From contig NC_084704.1 in the NCBI RefSeq assembly GCF_033807575.1, positions 36,371,968 through 36,435,967 of the forward strand: DNA of 64,000 nucleotides, written 5' to 3'. Source of the DNA: Cydia pomonella (lineage: Eukaryota > Arthropoda > Insecta > Lepidoptera > Tortricidae). How positions within the stretch are numbered: the stretch's first letter is position 1; each line of letters begins with the position of its first letter. Shown piece by piece: positions 33,478 through 44,729 of this stretch. A program made the translations under genes and the position numbers. The notes under the pieces were generated by a model that was not told where the DNA came from, searched no databases, and worked only from the letters and a program-made list of their open reading frames with translations.

Positions 33478-33519
33478 AATTTCATCAACGAATTGTTAGA
33501 TAAAGCGAAAACTCTGTAG
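33478..33519 (+). CDS. PPP1R14: PPP1R14-type PP1 inhibitor, exon 5 (C-terminus and stop)
   Basis: Acceptor tggtttcag, then NFINELLDKAKTL and TAG at 33519, matching the family's final helix (FIxxLLxKxxxL). The five exons total 136 codons before the stop, with every junction in phase 0. That is close to the 145-147 residues of vertebrate members. No clear AATAAA is seen in the first bases downstream, where a GC-rich block begins at once. Convergent with a tentative minus-strand gene whose stop is 22 bp away. Confidence 0.9.
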   Translation, partial: NFINELLDKAKTL

Positions 33520-33541
33520 GTTAAGAGAACGGAACCAAATC

Positions 33542-33880
33542 TCATCTGGCTCGCGCCGCGCCGCGCCGTGTAGTCAGGTAGGTGTCCAGCGGCCGCGCCT
33601 CCTCCGCCTCCTCCGCCTCCTCCGCCGCCGCCGTCAGTGCGCCGCCGCCGCCGGCCGCGTCGGTCCCGGCGCCGCTCCACGCCGGAACGGGAAACATCCC
33701 CATCTCTGACGCTGTAGATAATGCTGCAGCGCTGCACGTAAATACGGAACGTCCGTTCAAAAATATTCTGAGTCGTTCAAACATGCGCATTAGATTTCTA
33801 ACTTTAAGTTGTGTACGCCCGAGCTGAAAAATGTGGAAAAGTATGCCCGGTCCGTCCTTAACGAGGTACTCCATACCTAC
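33542..33880 (-). CDS. Tentative exon 2 of an unrecognised small gene
   Basis: On the minus strand, acceptor cttttcag opens a 113-codon frame starting VGMEYLVKDGPGILFHIF. It ends with an Ala/Glu-rich run (ALTAAAEEAEEAEEARPLDT), YLTTRRGAARAR and TGA. An internal acceptor-like tatctacag before SEMGMFPVPAWSG suggests the first half could instead be intron. I do not recognise the protein. The GC-rich C-terminal part resembles the composition of the true exons nearby. It is tail-to-tail with the PPP1R14-like gene. Confidence 0.3.
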   Translation of the reverse strand, partial: VGMEYLVKDGPGILFHIFQLGRTQLKVRNLMRMFERLRIFLNGRSVFTCSAAALSTASEMGMFPVPAWSGAGTDAAGGGGALTAAAEEAEEAEEARPLDTYLTTRRGAARAR

Positions 33881-34093
33881 CTGAAAAGAAAAGCAAACGT
33901 GCATTGCTGATTTTATACTTCCCCGGGCGTGTGAAGGTAGATTTGTAACACAGTAAAATTGAGCTGGGATTGGCAAAATTATGCGACGGCTCCGAAAATA
34001 ACGAGTACGATCGTGAGTTGTTAAAATGCTTCAAGTTTTCGAAGGTTTATCCCGTGTGACAAATATACATTTACGCTTGTTGTTCCGAAGTAC

Positions 34094-34165
34094 CTTCCGG
34101 GCCGCGTCGACCGCTGCAGCCGGGCGGGACACCGCCGGCGCCGGCGCAGGCAGCCCGTGTGACAT
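34094..34165 (-). CDS. Tentative exon 1 of an unrecognised small gene
   Basis: ATG at 34165 starts 24 codons, MSHGLPAPAPAVSRPAAAVD then AARK, ending at donor GTACTT in phase 0. This fits the phase-0 acceptor at 33880. A purine-rich (GGGAGG)n block lies immediately upstream on this strand (34187-34226) and could be promoter sequence. Composition could also explain the open frame. Low confidence. Confidence 0.25.
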
Positions 34166-34239
34166 ATCACTATCAGCGGCGCCGCCCCGCCCTCCCCCTC
34201 CCCCTCCCTCCCCCTCCCCCTCCCGTACGATATAATCAT

Positions 34240-35583
34240 GTATGATAAGTACTCAGTCTATTCTAGATGTCGCCGTCTAGTCCGCATGTTATTCTAATCT
34301 CAGTTGGCTAATATGGGAAATACACAACTAAAACTTAAAAATAATGTACCTATAAGTACTTACATATTTCAGTTAACATTATTTATAACTATGAACCTCC
34401 AAAATATTTTGTTGCAGTACATCTTTTGTGACTTCTGAACTTTATTACTGAGACATAAAGATAGTAAGGACGTGTTCAGATCATTTTCGTATACCGTTAA
34501 TTAAACTCCACACAAATAAAATAACTTGTTTAGATGATTACCTAAACCACAGTGGCCAATTGAGGTTATAATAATAAATAGGTAATACTCAATTACTCAT
34601 AGATAGTTTAAATGAAGGAGGGTCGACTATACGTAAATACATACCATATAAGTAGCATTTATCTGTCCGTTGTGTAACGGAATTGATGTAACACTGGCCC
34701 CTGTGATTCCTGTGAACCCATAATGTAAAGATAATTTAAGTAGTGTGGTCGGCATGATTTCGACACATTTCTGTTACAGTTACGCCAGGCAATGGCATGA
34801 TTTTGATACTTTGTCTTGTGAGCAATATTATTGTGTTATTTTTATCAAAGCAAAATAGTTTATCATATAGTCTATTTTAAACAAACTCACGATATTTGAT
34901 TATTGTTTTATTTGTAGCATGCGATAAAAGTATTAAAACGGTTTTATCCTAGTTTGTCAAGGGAAACCGTATTATTACTAGGCATCGAAGTTTTAATCGC
35001 ACGGGAAGACTAATAGCGAACTATGGAGTTGACATTAACAATAAAATTCAACTGATCATCAGATCATTCATCTATTTAATTATTGACTTCAATTTTACAA
35101 TTAACTACAAGAGCGTTGACATGTTCATAAAACAACCTTTAATTCTGTCTTTGAAAATATAAATATTACCTACAAATAAGAATGACCATTTTTTGTATTG
35201 ATTATATTACGAAATTTTATAATAACAACAATGCGGATATTAAGAGATGTATAAATAATATGAATATAAATTAATAAATACAAAACGAAATGCCATTATT
35301 CTTATTCGTAATATGTACTTATGTCCTGAAAGTCAAAATTAAAGGATCGTTTACAAACTCGTTGACATTCTTGTTCTTGATTATAATCACTAATTAAATA
35401 AATGAATGAGTATGAATATGATTTTAATTTTATTGCTAATGTCGACTGCGTAGCCATAAAAACTCCGATGCCTAATTATTACTTTTTCGATGACACTGCA
35501 ACTTTAAGTGTAACTATTCGCGCTAACCAAACTACCGATCTTACTAGATTGAGCGCCAATTGAAATATCATAGAAAAAGCAAT
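34240..35583. other. AT-rich intergenic, nothing recognised
   Basis: A long AT-rich stretch without exon-like blocks, inverted repeats or SINE/LINE signatures that I could support. Confidence 0.5.
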
Positions 35584-35725
35584 CAGGGGTCTCCATAGTT
35601 GAAGCGCGAGCCGAAAACCTGGCCCTCGACTGCAGTAGCAGCGATAGACGACAAGTTTCGGCCCGCACTACATGAACTACGTCCAAGGCAAAGTGGCCTT
35701 CGGGTCAAAAGTTTGGAGATCCCTG
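35584..35725. mobile_element. hAT-like MITE
   Basis: Termini caggggtctccatagtt and aagtttggagatccctg are inverted and start CAGGG, the style of hAT-superfamily ends. The 142-bp interior is non-coding. The flanking octamers aaagcaat / aactgaat are only partly alike, so the target-site duplication is not proven. Confidence 0.55.
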
Positions 35726-36271
35726 AACTGAATGTAATAGTTTTAGGGCGGGGCCGGAGCCTCGTGTAACGACCTCTAGTATTGTAGTGGCGAGCCGAGT
35801 TCTTGCTATCGTGTCCTCGTATTGTTAATATTTTGTAAAGGGCGACGCGCGTCGTGGCCGGACCCCCGGACTACAACCGGGGCAAACAGACGGGCGCGGG
35901 GCGAGGCGTTTTAAATGATATTTGCTTGACCAAAAGAGTTATTGATTGCAAAAAGGTGTAAAATGTAATCTCCGCGTGTGAGTGATGAGACGAGCCGCGA
36001 GCCAAGCCAAGAGACGCGTTGATATGTGATTACATTACACGTGGGCTCGTGGCTCGTCTCCAGAGATGGGTAACATTTAATCGTAGCGATGGTTAAAAGT
36101 GACCATTCATTAGTTTTTAATCGACGAGTTGCGATTAAAATTAGGCGCCATTAAATAAATCGTCAACTAATTACCAGCGATTAACGTTTTCAATCGATTA
36201 AGTAGTTGATTAATTTTCTGTCGATTAATTTTAGAACCCAATATGTTCTTTATAACCGACGTCAGTGAAGG
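35726..36271. other. GC patch and TTAATCG-rich region
   Basis: 35740-35910 is GC-rich without a joined frame. 35950-36065 carries inverted words (gacgagccgcgagccaag / gggctcgtggctcgtc). From 36070 to 36235 the word ttaatcg or its inverse recurs about ten times. A similar ttaatcg-rich stretch is at 37170-37300, on the far side of a LINE fragment. Confidence 0.4.
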
Positions 36272-36345
36272 CAGTGTTGGCCGAACGTTCATTGCAATTG
36301 ACCATTAACCAATGGTCAATTGCATTAAGGTTTCGGCCAACACTG
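36272..36345. repeat. 74-bp hairpin with a perfect inner palindrome
   Basis: Arms cagtgttggccgaa / ttcggccaacactg. The centre gcaattgaccattaa / ccaatggtcaattgc is itself an inverted repeat. Probably a very small MITE. Confidence 0.7.
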
Positions 36346-36354
36346 AGTGACGGT

Positions 36355-36960
36355 CTCCAATTGAATTGAATTGAATTGAATTGTTTATTGCATATCACAA
36401 ACCAGTTATAAAGGTGGTACGTATTATGTGGTTAGTTTTAGTGACGTCCTGTAAGGACACAGCAACATATAAACTAATGTTAACTTAAAACTAAGAAATA
36501 ATACATTTCAAATAATTTAACATTACATATTGTTAAGAATACGAGCATTACTAATCAAATTTTTCATCGAAGTAGTCTTTTACATTATAAAAGCACTTAT
36601 CAGTAAGGAAGATTTTTAACTTATTTTGAAACAAATTGTAATTTTCTGTTTTTCAACGAATTCGGAAGGTGATTATAAATTTTAATACACATAAAATGAG
36701 GACTAGATGTAACAAGTTTTAATGACGAGAAAGGCAATTCTAGTTTATTTAAATTTCGGTTGTTTCTTCTATTGTCTGTTAGTAGTGAATAAAGGTTAAT
36801 ATGTTTTCTGACAAATTTACTTGTTTCAAGGATGTACATCGAGGCCAGGGTGAGTATTTGATGCTTAATAAAATAAGGTCTACAGGATTGAATTAAAAAT
36901 ACGTAACCCAAATTACAAGTTCCACGCAGAAGAACAAAAGCTAGCAACTCTTTCATACTC
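36355..36960 (-). pseudogene. 5'-truncated LINE, RT C-terminus with (AATTC)n tail
   Basis: The minus frame includes GTCNLGYVFLIQSCRPYFIK, HQILTLASMYILETSKFV and IKIYNHLPNSLKNRK, matching the end of CR1/jockey-like polymerase ORFs. The 3' end carries tandem caattcaattcaattcaatt in place of poly-A. The frame is open for 111 codons, so the insertion is fairly young, though 5'-truncated. Confidence 0.75.
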
Positions 36961-38423
36961 GTATGTCATTCTCTTTTTAATATTTATACCTGCGCTACAA
37001 GCCCCACCAAACCATTACCTATTACTATTATACTGTGCCTATAAATTACACAAACTATACTAGGTATACTATCATAGTAACCATCTTGTGTTATTGAAGC
37101 ACATTTATATAACACTACGCAAGACATCTTGATTTTTTGTTGCGTACAAAAATAACCGCCTGTCAACTTTCAATCGAGAGTTAATCTCGAAATTTAATCG
37201 ATTAATATTCAGATTAATTAAATTTCATTCGTACGTTAATTCGACTAAATTAATCGACGATTCATTTTGGCGATTAACTTTTTTAATCGATTAATGCCCT
37301 TATCAGCCCATTATCCACATCAGCTCTCTTATTCGAGCCACAAATTTATCTTCGAGTTTACACCTCTTGTAGGTACAATTACTAACTCTTTGGCACAACT
37401 TTATTGTTAAGAGAGCAAATGCATGTTGAGTACCGGGCATTTTTGTGCCCTATACCTAATAGCAAGCTACTTGTATTAGGGCCACCCCACAACTAGCGTC
37501 TTTTGAGCGTCGGCGCCCACTCTAATCAGCGCTATGGAGCGCGGTTGCGCCGAGCGACGGCCATAGAGCGGAGCGGGCGCCGCGCGGGCCGCCCGGCCGC
37601 GGCGCGCCGAACCGTCGCTGATAGACTTTTGTAATAAATCGATTTATTAGAACGTTGGATTTTTATTAATGCTCTCCTTCCCTAAAAAATAATTTTCATC
37701 ACACTTGCTCGAAAAAGGTCATATTTCATGCAGGTGTGCTGAAGGACAAAGGCCTATTTTGTTCCCGGGGGAGTTATGGATTGTGAAAAAAAAGCTACAA
37801 CTCCAGAGTGAGTTATAGCTTTTTTTTTTATTATGTCACTTATTCATACAAACCAAGTAGCATAAATGAGTTTTACTTTCAAAATACTGACGTTTAAAAT
37901 TTAATATTTTTGTTTGTTTAATATTATTTAATTTGGTTAATTTAACAGCCGTTTAAAATATTTTTGCATAATTTTCAGTCGTGGCTGAATGCCGAATAGG
38001 TCTGGGCCTTCGATGGCTCAGCTGCCAAGAAATTACAAAATGGCGGACGAATGTTTGATATGTCACCGTATTTAAAAGCCCTTATTCCTTGGAGCGGTCT
38101 CCGATTTCACGAAATAACGCTCGATAGATGGCGTTGGCGCTCGGTACGCGAGCGCCGGCAACGCGACGCGCGTTTCAATGCAGACTAGAATAATCTTGAT
38201 AGTTTTCAATATAATTTCAAGCAACATTAATTTTAGTGTTATATGATATCATATGGGCACTCTTTATTTTATTTTATATGCACAGTAGTTTTTTTTTATG
38301 TACACTACTACTAAGTGTACAGACTACAGAGTGTACTATAACCGTTGCTCTTTATTCTGTCTCTTTCACACCAATGGAAAATGAAAAAGTTAGTAAATGA
38401 CTGCAGGTATAAATAAAGTATAT
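36961..38423. other. Intergenic, with a GC patch
   Basis: 37490-37620 is GC-rich (gcgtcggcgcccactctaat onward) without splice signals. A related tgcgttggcgctcggtacgc block is at 38130 and again near 42930 (gagttgacgctcggtacgta), so these are dispersed repeat pieces. No gene. Confidence 0.45.
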
Positions 38424-38852
38424 TAGTGCGATAGAGAGACAGATAGTGTTTCGTTGTCGTGACGTAAAAGATTGTCATGTTGGCTATGCACCCATGGCGC
38501 CTAGCCAACATGACAATCGTTTGCGCATGTTAGTGCGATAGAAAGACCGATAGTGTTTCGTTGTCGTATCGTAAACGATTGGCATGTTGGCCACACACTT
38601 GCTTGGTGCCTAGCCAAAATACCAATCTTTTGCGTATATTAGTGCGATAGAGAGACAGTAGTGTTTCGTTGTCGTATCGTAAACGATTGGCATGTTGGCT
38701 ACGCACCCATGATACCTAGCCAAGAAGCCAATCGATTGCACATATTAGTGCGATAGAGAAACAGATAGTGTTTCCTTGTCGTATCGTAAACGTTTGGCAT
38801 GGTGGCTACGCACCCATGCTGCCTAGTCAAGATGCCAATCGTTTGCGCACAT
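38424..38852. repeat. Tandem array of ~107-bp hairpin units (4 copies)
   Basis: The word tagtgcgata (tagtgctata in the last) starts units at 38424, 38531, 38640, 38746 and 38853 (spacing 106-109 bp). Each unit holds an inverted pair, as in gattgtcatgttggct ... agccaacatgacaatc, so every unit can fold into its own hairpin. The core catgttggctacgc is shared with the MITE at 26580-26942. This looks like a MITE amplified in tandem. Confidence 0.8.
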
Positions 38853-38875
38853 TAGTGCTATAGAGTTTCAGTTTT

Positions 38876-40933
38876 ATTTGAAATCACGTTAGGGTTTGTA
38901 TTATTATTTTTGACCCGAATGAAGTCCATCCAGGTTCTCATGATCGAGTCAGGAGTTGGTCACCCGGAGGCCTACCGCGAACCACGTTCGACGTGTTGCC
39001 TCTCTGTCGCACTTGTAAATTCGTAGGTACGTAAGTGTGATAGGGAGGTAACTCGTCGAACGTGGTTCGCGGTAGGCCCTCTGAACTCCTAATCTATTCA
39101 TTATAATTACATCGTGTTTGGGCTCAAAAGATTTGCCCTGACGAACACCATCGATGTAGATGAGGTCCAGGGTCTCATGACGGAGTCAGGAGTTGGTCAC
39201 CAGAACTCCCCAGAACTCCTAATCTACTCATCATAACTCCATCGTGTTTGGGCTCAATAGATTTGCCCTGATGAGCACCATCAATCTAGATGAAGTTCAG
39301 GGTCTCATGATGGAGTCAGGAGTTGGTCACTAGAACTCCTAATCTACTAATTATAATTCCATCGTGTTTGGGCTCAATAGATTTACCCTGACGAGTATCA
39401 TCGATCTAAATGAAGTCCAGGGTCTCATGATGGAGTCAGGAGTTGGTCACCAGAACTCCTAATGTACTCATTATAATTCCATCGTGTTTGGGCTCAATAG
39501 ATTTGCCCTGACGAGTACCATCGATCTAAATGAGGTTCAGGGTCTTATGATGGAGTCAAGAGTTGGTCACCATAATTCCTAATCTACTCATCATAACTCC
39601 ATCGTGTTTGGGCTCAATAGAGTTGCCCTGACGAGCACCATCAATCTAGATGAGGTCCAGGGTCTCATGATGGAGTCAGGAGTTGGTGCTAGAACTCCTA
39701 ATCTACTCATTATAGATCCATCGTGTTTGGGCTCGATGTTTTTATAATGAGTAGATTAGGAGTTCTGGTGACCAACTCCTGACTCCATCATGAGACCCTG
39801 GACCTCATCTAGGTCGATGGTGTTCGTCAGGGCAAATCTTTTGAGCCCAAACACGATGGAGTTATGATGAGTAGATTAGGAGTTCTGGTGACCAACTCCT
39901 GACTCCAGCATGAGACCCCGGACCTCATCTAGATCGATGGTGCTCGTCAGGGCAAATCTTTTGAGCCCAAACACTATGGAATTATAATGAGTAGATTAGG
40001 AGTTCTAGTGAGCAACTCCTGACTCCATCATGAGACCCTGGACTTTATCTAGATTGATGGTGCTCGTCAGGGCAAATCTATTGAGCCCAAACACGATGAG
40101 GTTATGATGAGTAGTTTAGAAGTTCTGGTGACCAACTCCTGACTCCATCATGAGACCCTGGACCTCATCTAGGTCGATGGTGTTCGTCAGGGCAAATCTT
40201 TTGAGCCCAAACACGATGGAGTTATGATGAGTAGATTAGGAGTTCTGGTGACCAACTCCTGACTCCAGCATGAGACCCCGGACCTCATCTAGATCGATGG
40301 TGCTCGTCAGGGCAAATCTTTTGAGCCCAAACACGATGGAATTATAATGAGTAGATTAGGAGTTCTAGTGACCCAACTCCTGACTCCATCATGAGACCCT
40401 GGACTTTATCTAGATTGATGGTGCTCGTCAGGGAAAATCTATTGAGCCCAAACACGATGAGGTTATGATGAGTAGTTTAGGAGTTCTGGTGACCAACTCC
40501 TGACTCCATCATGAGACCCTGGACCTCATCTAGATCGATGGTTGTTCATCAGGGCAAATCTATTGAGCCCAAACACGATGGAGTTATGATGAGTAGATTA
40601 GGAGTTCTGGTGACCAACTCCTGACTCCATCATGAGACCCTGAACCTCATTTAGATCGATGGTGCTCGTCAGGGCAAATCTATTGAGCCCAAACACGATG
40701 GAGTTATGATGAGTAGATTAGGAGTTCTGGTGACCAACTCCTGACTCCATCATGAGACCCTGGACCTTATCTAGATCGATGGTGTTCGGCAGGGCAAATC
40801 TATTGAGCCCAAACAGGATGGAGTTATGATGAGTAGATTAGGAGTTCTAATGACCAACTCCTGACTCCATCATGAGAACTTGGACTTCATCCGGGTCAAA
40901 AATAATAATGCAAACCCTAACGTAATTTCAAGT
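38876..40933. mobile_element. Foldback-like element: two facing arrays of a ~120-bp repeat
   Basis: Left and right ends are inverted copies over about 60 bp (gttagggtttgtattattat ... and its inverse ending ...tgcaaaccctaac). Inside, a roughly 120-bp unit (for example aactcctaatctactcatta ... tttgggctcaatagatttgc ... catgatggagtcaggagttg) is repeated about 6-7 times on the left in plus orientation. It recurs 10 times on the right in minus orientation, with the turn-over point near 39736. This is the layout of Drosophila foldback (FB) elements. No protein is encoded. Identity among units is high, so it is young. Confidence 0.8.
38968..39080. mobile_element. Small hairpin MITE nested in the foldback element
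   Basis: Termini gcctaccgcgaaccacgttc / gaacgtggttcgcggtaggc are exact inverses (20+ bp). The insert interrupts the first 120-bp unit of the left arm between gttggtcac and aactcctaat. Same terminal family as 20919-21026 and 42774-42896. Confidence 0.75.
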
Positions 40934-40964
40934 AAAAATGCGTTTTTCAGAAAATCGCCGCCAA

Positions 40965-41165
40965 ATAACACTAGACCCTACTCATAGTGTTGTGTTCCTG
41001 CCGGTGAGTAAGGTTGCCAGAGCTCAACGAGGGGAGGGAGGGGGTTAGGGTCGGCAACGCGCATGTAACTCCTCTGGAGTTGCAGGCGTACATAGGCTAC
41101 GGATACTGCTTACCATCAGGCGGGCCGTAAGCTTGTTTGCCACCGACGTAGTATAAAAAAAAAGG
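40965..41165 (+). mobile_element. 5'-truncated LINE 3' tail, third copy
   Basis: Plus orientation: ccaaataacactagacccta, ctcctctggagttgcaggcg, tgccaccgacgtagtataaa and an A-run. Counterpart of 6212-6420 and 9940-10155. Confidence 0.65.
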
Positions 41166-41969
41166 ACCACTGAAAATCCATCAATAAGCGAGTCTGTTGT
41201 TAAGCATAGTGTAAAAAATGAACTTTTATAGATTTTCTAATCGCAGTATATAGCACTTCTCGGAACTCCGTAGCTGATTACGAACGCAACGAATGCCTTA
41301 CAATCGAGCACAGGTCCGTCCTCAAAGCGCGCTCCGCGCAGAATGAGAGCGTGGCGTCGATGCTGCGTGATTTATACGTGTTTTAAAAAATAGAAATTTA
41401 CGGCAATGTAGGTCCCACCCATAGTCATGTTTTTTTTTTTTTAGGTTAACATAAAGTTACAGTTTGCTATAATATTATTTTTAAAGCAAAATATGCGTAC
41501 AATTTGCGGAAAAAAAATATAATAAAACCCTGTTTTCGCCAAAAAATGAAGAAAACTCGGAAGGTATTTTATCAGTTTTTTCAAATGAATCTTCGATTGT
41601 TTAATCATTCCAGCCCCTCGTACGAGATATGTTGAATCAAATTGTAGTCATTCATGTACCAAATGCTTGTTTACAGCAAAATTGAGAACCGAAACGCCAC
41701 ATCTCACTGCAAAATTTGGAAGACTCCCAAAAAAATTCATTAAAAAAGAGGTTTAAAAGAGAAAATGAAAATTTGAACTGTTGGAGCCGCTAGTTTAGGA
41801 AACGATTATTTAAGTACGTTACCAGTTTTTGAATAAATACTAATAGTTACGTCGTAATCTTGAATGAAAAAAGGAAGCATTTTACAAAATACGCTCGTCT
41901 GTAGGAATAAGGACTCTTAAGAATCATTTCGCTTAAAATTTAGATTTTTCTTCCCAAGTGTGATGAAAA
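41166..41969. other. AT-rich intergenic, nothing recognised
   Basis: No exon-like block or clear repeat. Confidence 0.5.
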
Positions 41970-42097
41970 ACATTGTGTGTAACTCCGGGGGTAAGAATAT
42001 TGCAAACTCGGGTCTTTCAATTCCCTCCAGCCTCCGGCTGTCGAGAATTACCACCCTCGTATCCAAAATTTCACTTACCCCCCTCGTTGCACAATGT
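41970..42097. mobile_element. MITE with acattgtg...gggggtaag termini
   Basis: The left acattgtgtgtaactccggg and the inverse of the right end (cttacccccctcgttgcaca + atgt) form imperfect ~25-bp terminal inverted repeats around a GC-richer core (cctccggctgtcgag). Confidence 0.55.
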
Positions 42098-42369
42098 ACT
42101 ATTACGACCGTACCTTATGCTGGTAAAGGAAAGCTCTAGAGATAATGCCAGATTTGCTACTTTTCAAAACATTAATTTCGTGCCCAAAAGGTAAGTAGTT
42201 ACTCAAATTTATAGTTAACATAGGTAGTACCTACTTAACGCTTACGTGTGTTTAACGAATTCTTTCCTCAGTACATGGTAATTAATCGCTATTCCATTCC
42301 GCTGTGTAGATTATCGATATATAACATGATTAAAATCGACTAGTCCTCATCCCTAAAACGCACATATAC

Positions 42370-42540
42370 ATAAATAAATAAATATTATAGGACATTATTA
42401 CACAAATTGACTAAGTCCCACAGTAAGCCCAATAAGGCTTGTGTTGAGGGTACTTAGACAACGATAAATATAATATATAAATATTAATAAATACTTAAAT
42501 ACATAAAAAACACCCATGACTCAGGAACAAATTTCTAACA
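42370..42540 (-). mobile_element. tRNA-derived SINE (copy 4, 3' part)
   Basis: Minus strand: catgggtgttttttatgtat, cgttgtctaagtaccctcaa, aagccttattgggcttactg, ggacttagtcaatttgtgta. The tRNA head is missing. Confidence 0.75.
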
Positions 42541-42773
42541 CCCACAAATACGTCAGATGTCGAGTAAGATTGAAAAACAATGGTGTTTAATAAACCTAGA
42601 ATATATTATGCTGAAGCGAACGACATCATTAAAGTTATTTGTTAAGATTTAGTTAGTGGAAACAGTTTTCTCCCGAGATGGAATTTCATAGAAAAATTAT
42701 CGTCTCGAATCTAACAAAAAGCTATTCTTATTCTTCTCTTCTAAGAGCTCTTATTCCTTAGAGCGTTCAGGGG

Positions 42774-42896
42774 GCCTACCGCGAAAAACGAAATTCGCAA
42801 ATTGCGGGGATCTTTCTAATCTACTCTCACTAAGACGTAATTAGAGTGACGGAGAAAAATTCCCGCAATTGACGAACTTCGATTTTCCCGGTAGCG
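42774..42896. mobile_element. Small hairpin MITE, third member of the cctaccgcga family
   Basis: Ends gcctaccgcgaaaaacgaaa and the inverse of ttttcccggtagcg. The pairing is poorer than in the nested copy at 38968-39080. The core has cgcaaattgcgggga / tcccgcaattgacga. Confidence 0.5.
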
Positions 42897-44729
42897 GTTC
42901 AGATTTCGAGAACAATCGCTCGATAGATGGAGTTGACGCTCGGTACGTAAGCGCCGGCACATACTTAGCTTGGGGATAAAATCAGAGATGGCGCTTTCAA
43001 ATGAGTTTCCATAAAATGCTTCAAGAAGGCTCTCTTTACCTATATACCACTACATGCTTACTTTGCTACGCACGTGGGTTTATGCTAAGAATAATAACTA
43101 AAGCATAGAAGCCGGGCAAAAATGCTTCGCAAACATGTATTCTCGTCCTTTACTTCCTTATGAATTAGATAATGTGTCTAAAAGAGATGCATATGTTTGT
43201 TATTCCTCATTTACGTAGGGTGTCACGAATTTTGCTTGAATTGAATTTTGAATTGTGTGCTTTGCTATGGATATGGATGTCTATGTCAACTTTTCATATC
43301 GATAAATTATGCGCTTAAGTGCTATATTTAAAAAAATATCACGAAATCGGTACATAAATAATGGTAACAAAATATACAAGGCAGTATACATATTACATAT
43401 ACATCACCAGAGATGTACGAGATACCATTTATAATTATCTAAATGGTATCTCGTATTAAATATCAGATACTAGATGCTTTTGGAGTAGTATTTGAAATAC
43501 TTCTTTCTAAATAGCTTTTTAAGGTATTTAGTAAGTTCGCCCTTTGTACAATTTTTAATGTGCAATGAAGTTTAAATAACGAACTAACTAATTTATGTGT
43601 ATACCGTTTTTGATCACTTATTTCATTCACCTCTCTAAATTACTTATCGTTGCTCTAATTTCAGTAATTAATAAGTAATAAATTAGAATTTAAACTTTTA
43701 CTAGATTGGTAAACCAACAGGATAAGGAAAGTTCATTGTGATTATTACTATGATTGTCGATAGGTTATTGTTCAGAGGTCGATAAAACACACATCACTAT
43801 GCGAATAAACATAACCTTAGTTCCAAAAATAATTCGAAAATACATGAAAATATCTATACAGAATTGAATACGGTGATATCTATATAAACTACTCATATAT
43901 TTTTTTGTGGTTAGGTTAGGTCCTATAAATTAATATCATCAAAATTGAATGAAACTCACCGATTAAAGGTTACCGGTTTGTGTGTATTTTTTCTTCCTGC
44001 ATGTGATTTACAGCACTCGATCACACAAGACATTGGCACATAAGGTACTTTGGATCATTATAAATAAAAACTCAGCACGTTTTCCAACAATCTTTCAGGA
44101 ATAGCAGAAATATAATTAAAATTTTGCAATATGATCGGTGAAATACCGCGAAATTTTTAAACTAATAAAATACGACTATGTAAAGTTGGCACATATTCAC
44201 ACTCTACTGTGAAATAACACATATATTTAATTTGGCTGTATTATATCACATTAAATTATATTTATTTGACATTTTACTTTGTTCATCTTAGTGACAATCC
44301 TAGAAAAAACGAGATATAGCGAATTTTCTTCTCATTCGCTCATAGGTTAAATGAAATAGAGTATTGTGAATAAGATATATTTGACCGAGCTCTTATTTTT
44401 GCTCGGTTTCTATGCTTTACTTATTATTCTGAGGGTTTATGTTACTCTGTGACGGAATAATCTGTCTTCGGCGTTGGTCCAATCGGAAAAAAAGTTCACG
44501 CGGTCCGATCGGTAGGACAAGGGCAAGAGGACCACGTGTCGAGAGGGATTTTATGAGATTTTATGTACTTCGTAGTTCCATCATTATCTTGACGATAAGC
44601 CCAGGGACGAGGTAAAAGGGGATAGTGAAAATACATATTTAAAAAAGTAAAAACGATAATTTAATGTATACTTAAGACTACGAATCAGGTCTCTGTCGGT
44701 CCCTCGATGGCACCCGTCGGCGAGTGCGG
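42897..44729. other. Intergenic 3' flank of Chk1, nothing recognised
   Basis: AT-rich. The pair gagataccatttataattat / ctaaatggtatctcg at 43408-43455 makes a short hairpin. Because Chk1 is transcribed leftwards, its 3' UTR should lie in the first few hundred bases left of 44730, but no polyadenylation site was fixed. Confidence 0.45.

Noticed and set aside
34021..34239. 72-codon minus frame with Gly/Arg/Glu repeats
   Set aside because: The open frame derives from a simple (GGGAGG)n tract; a different frame gives the tentative exon starting at 34165.
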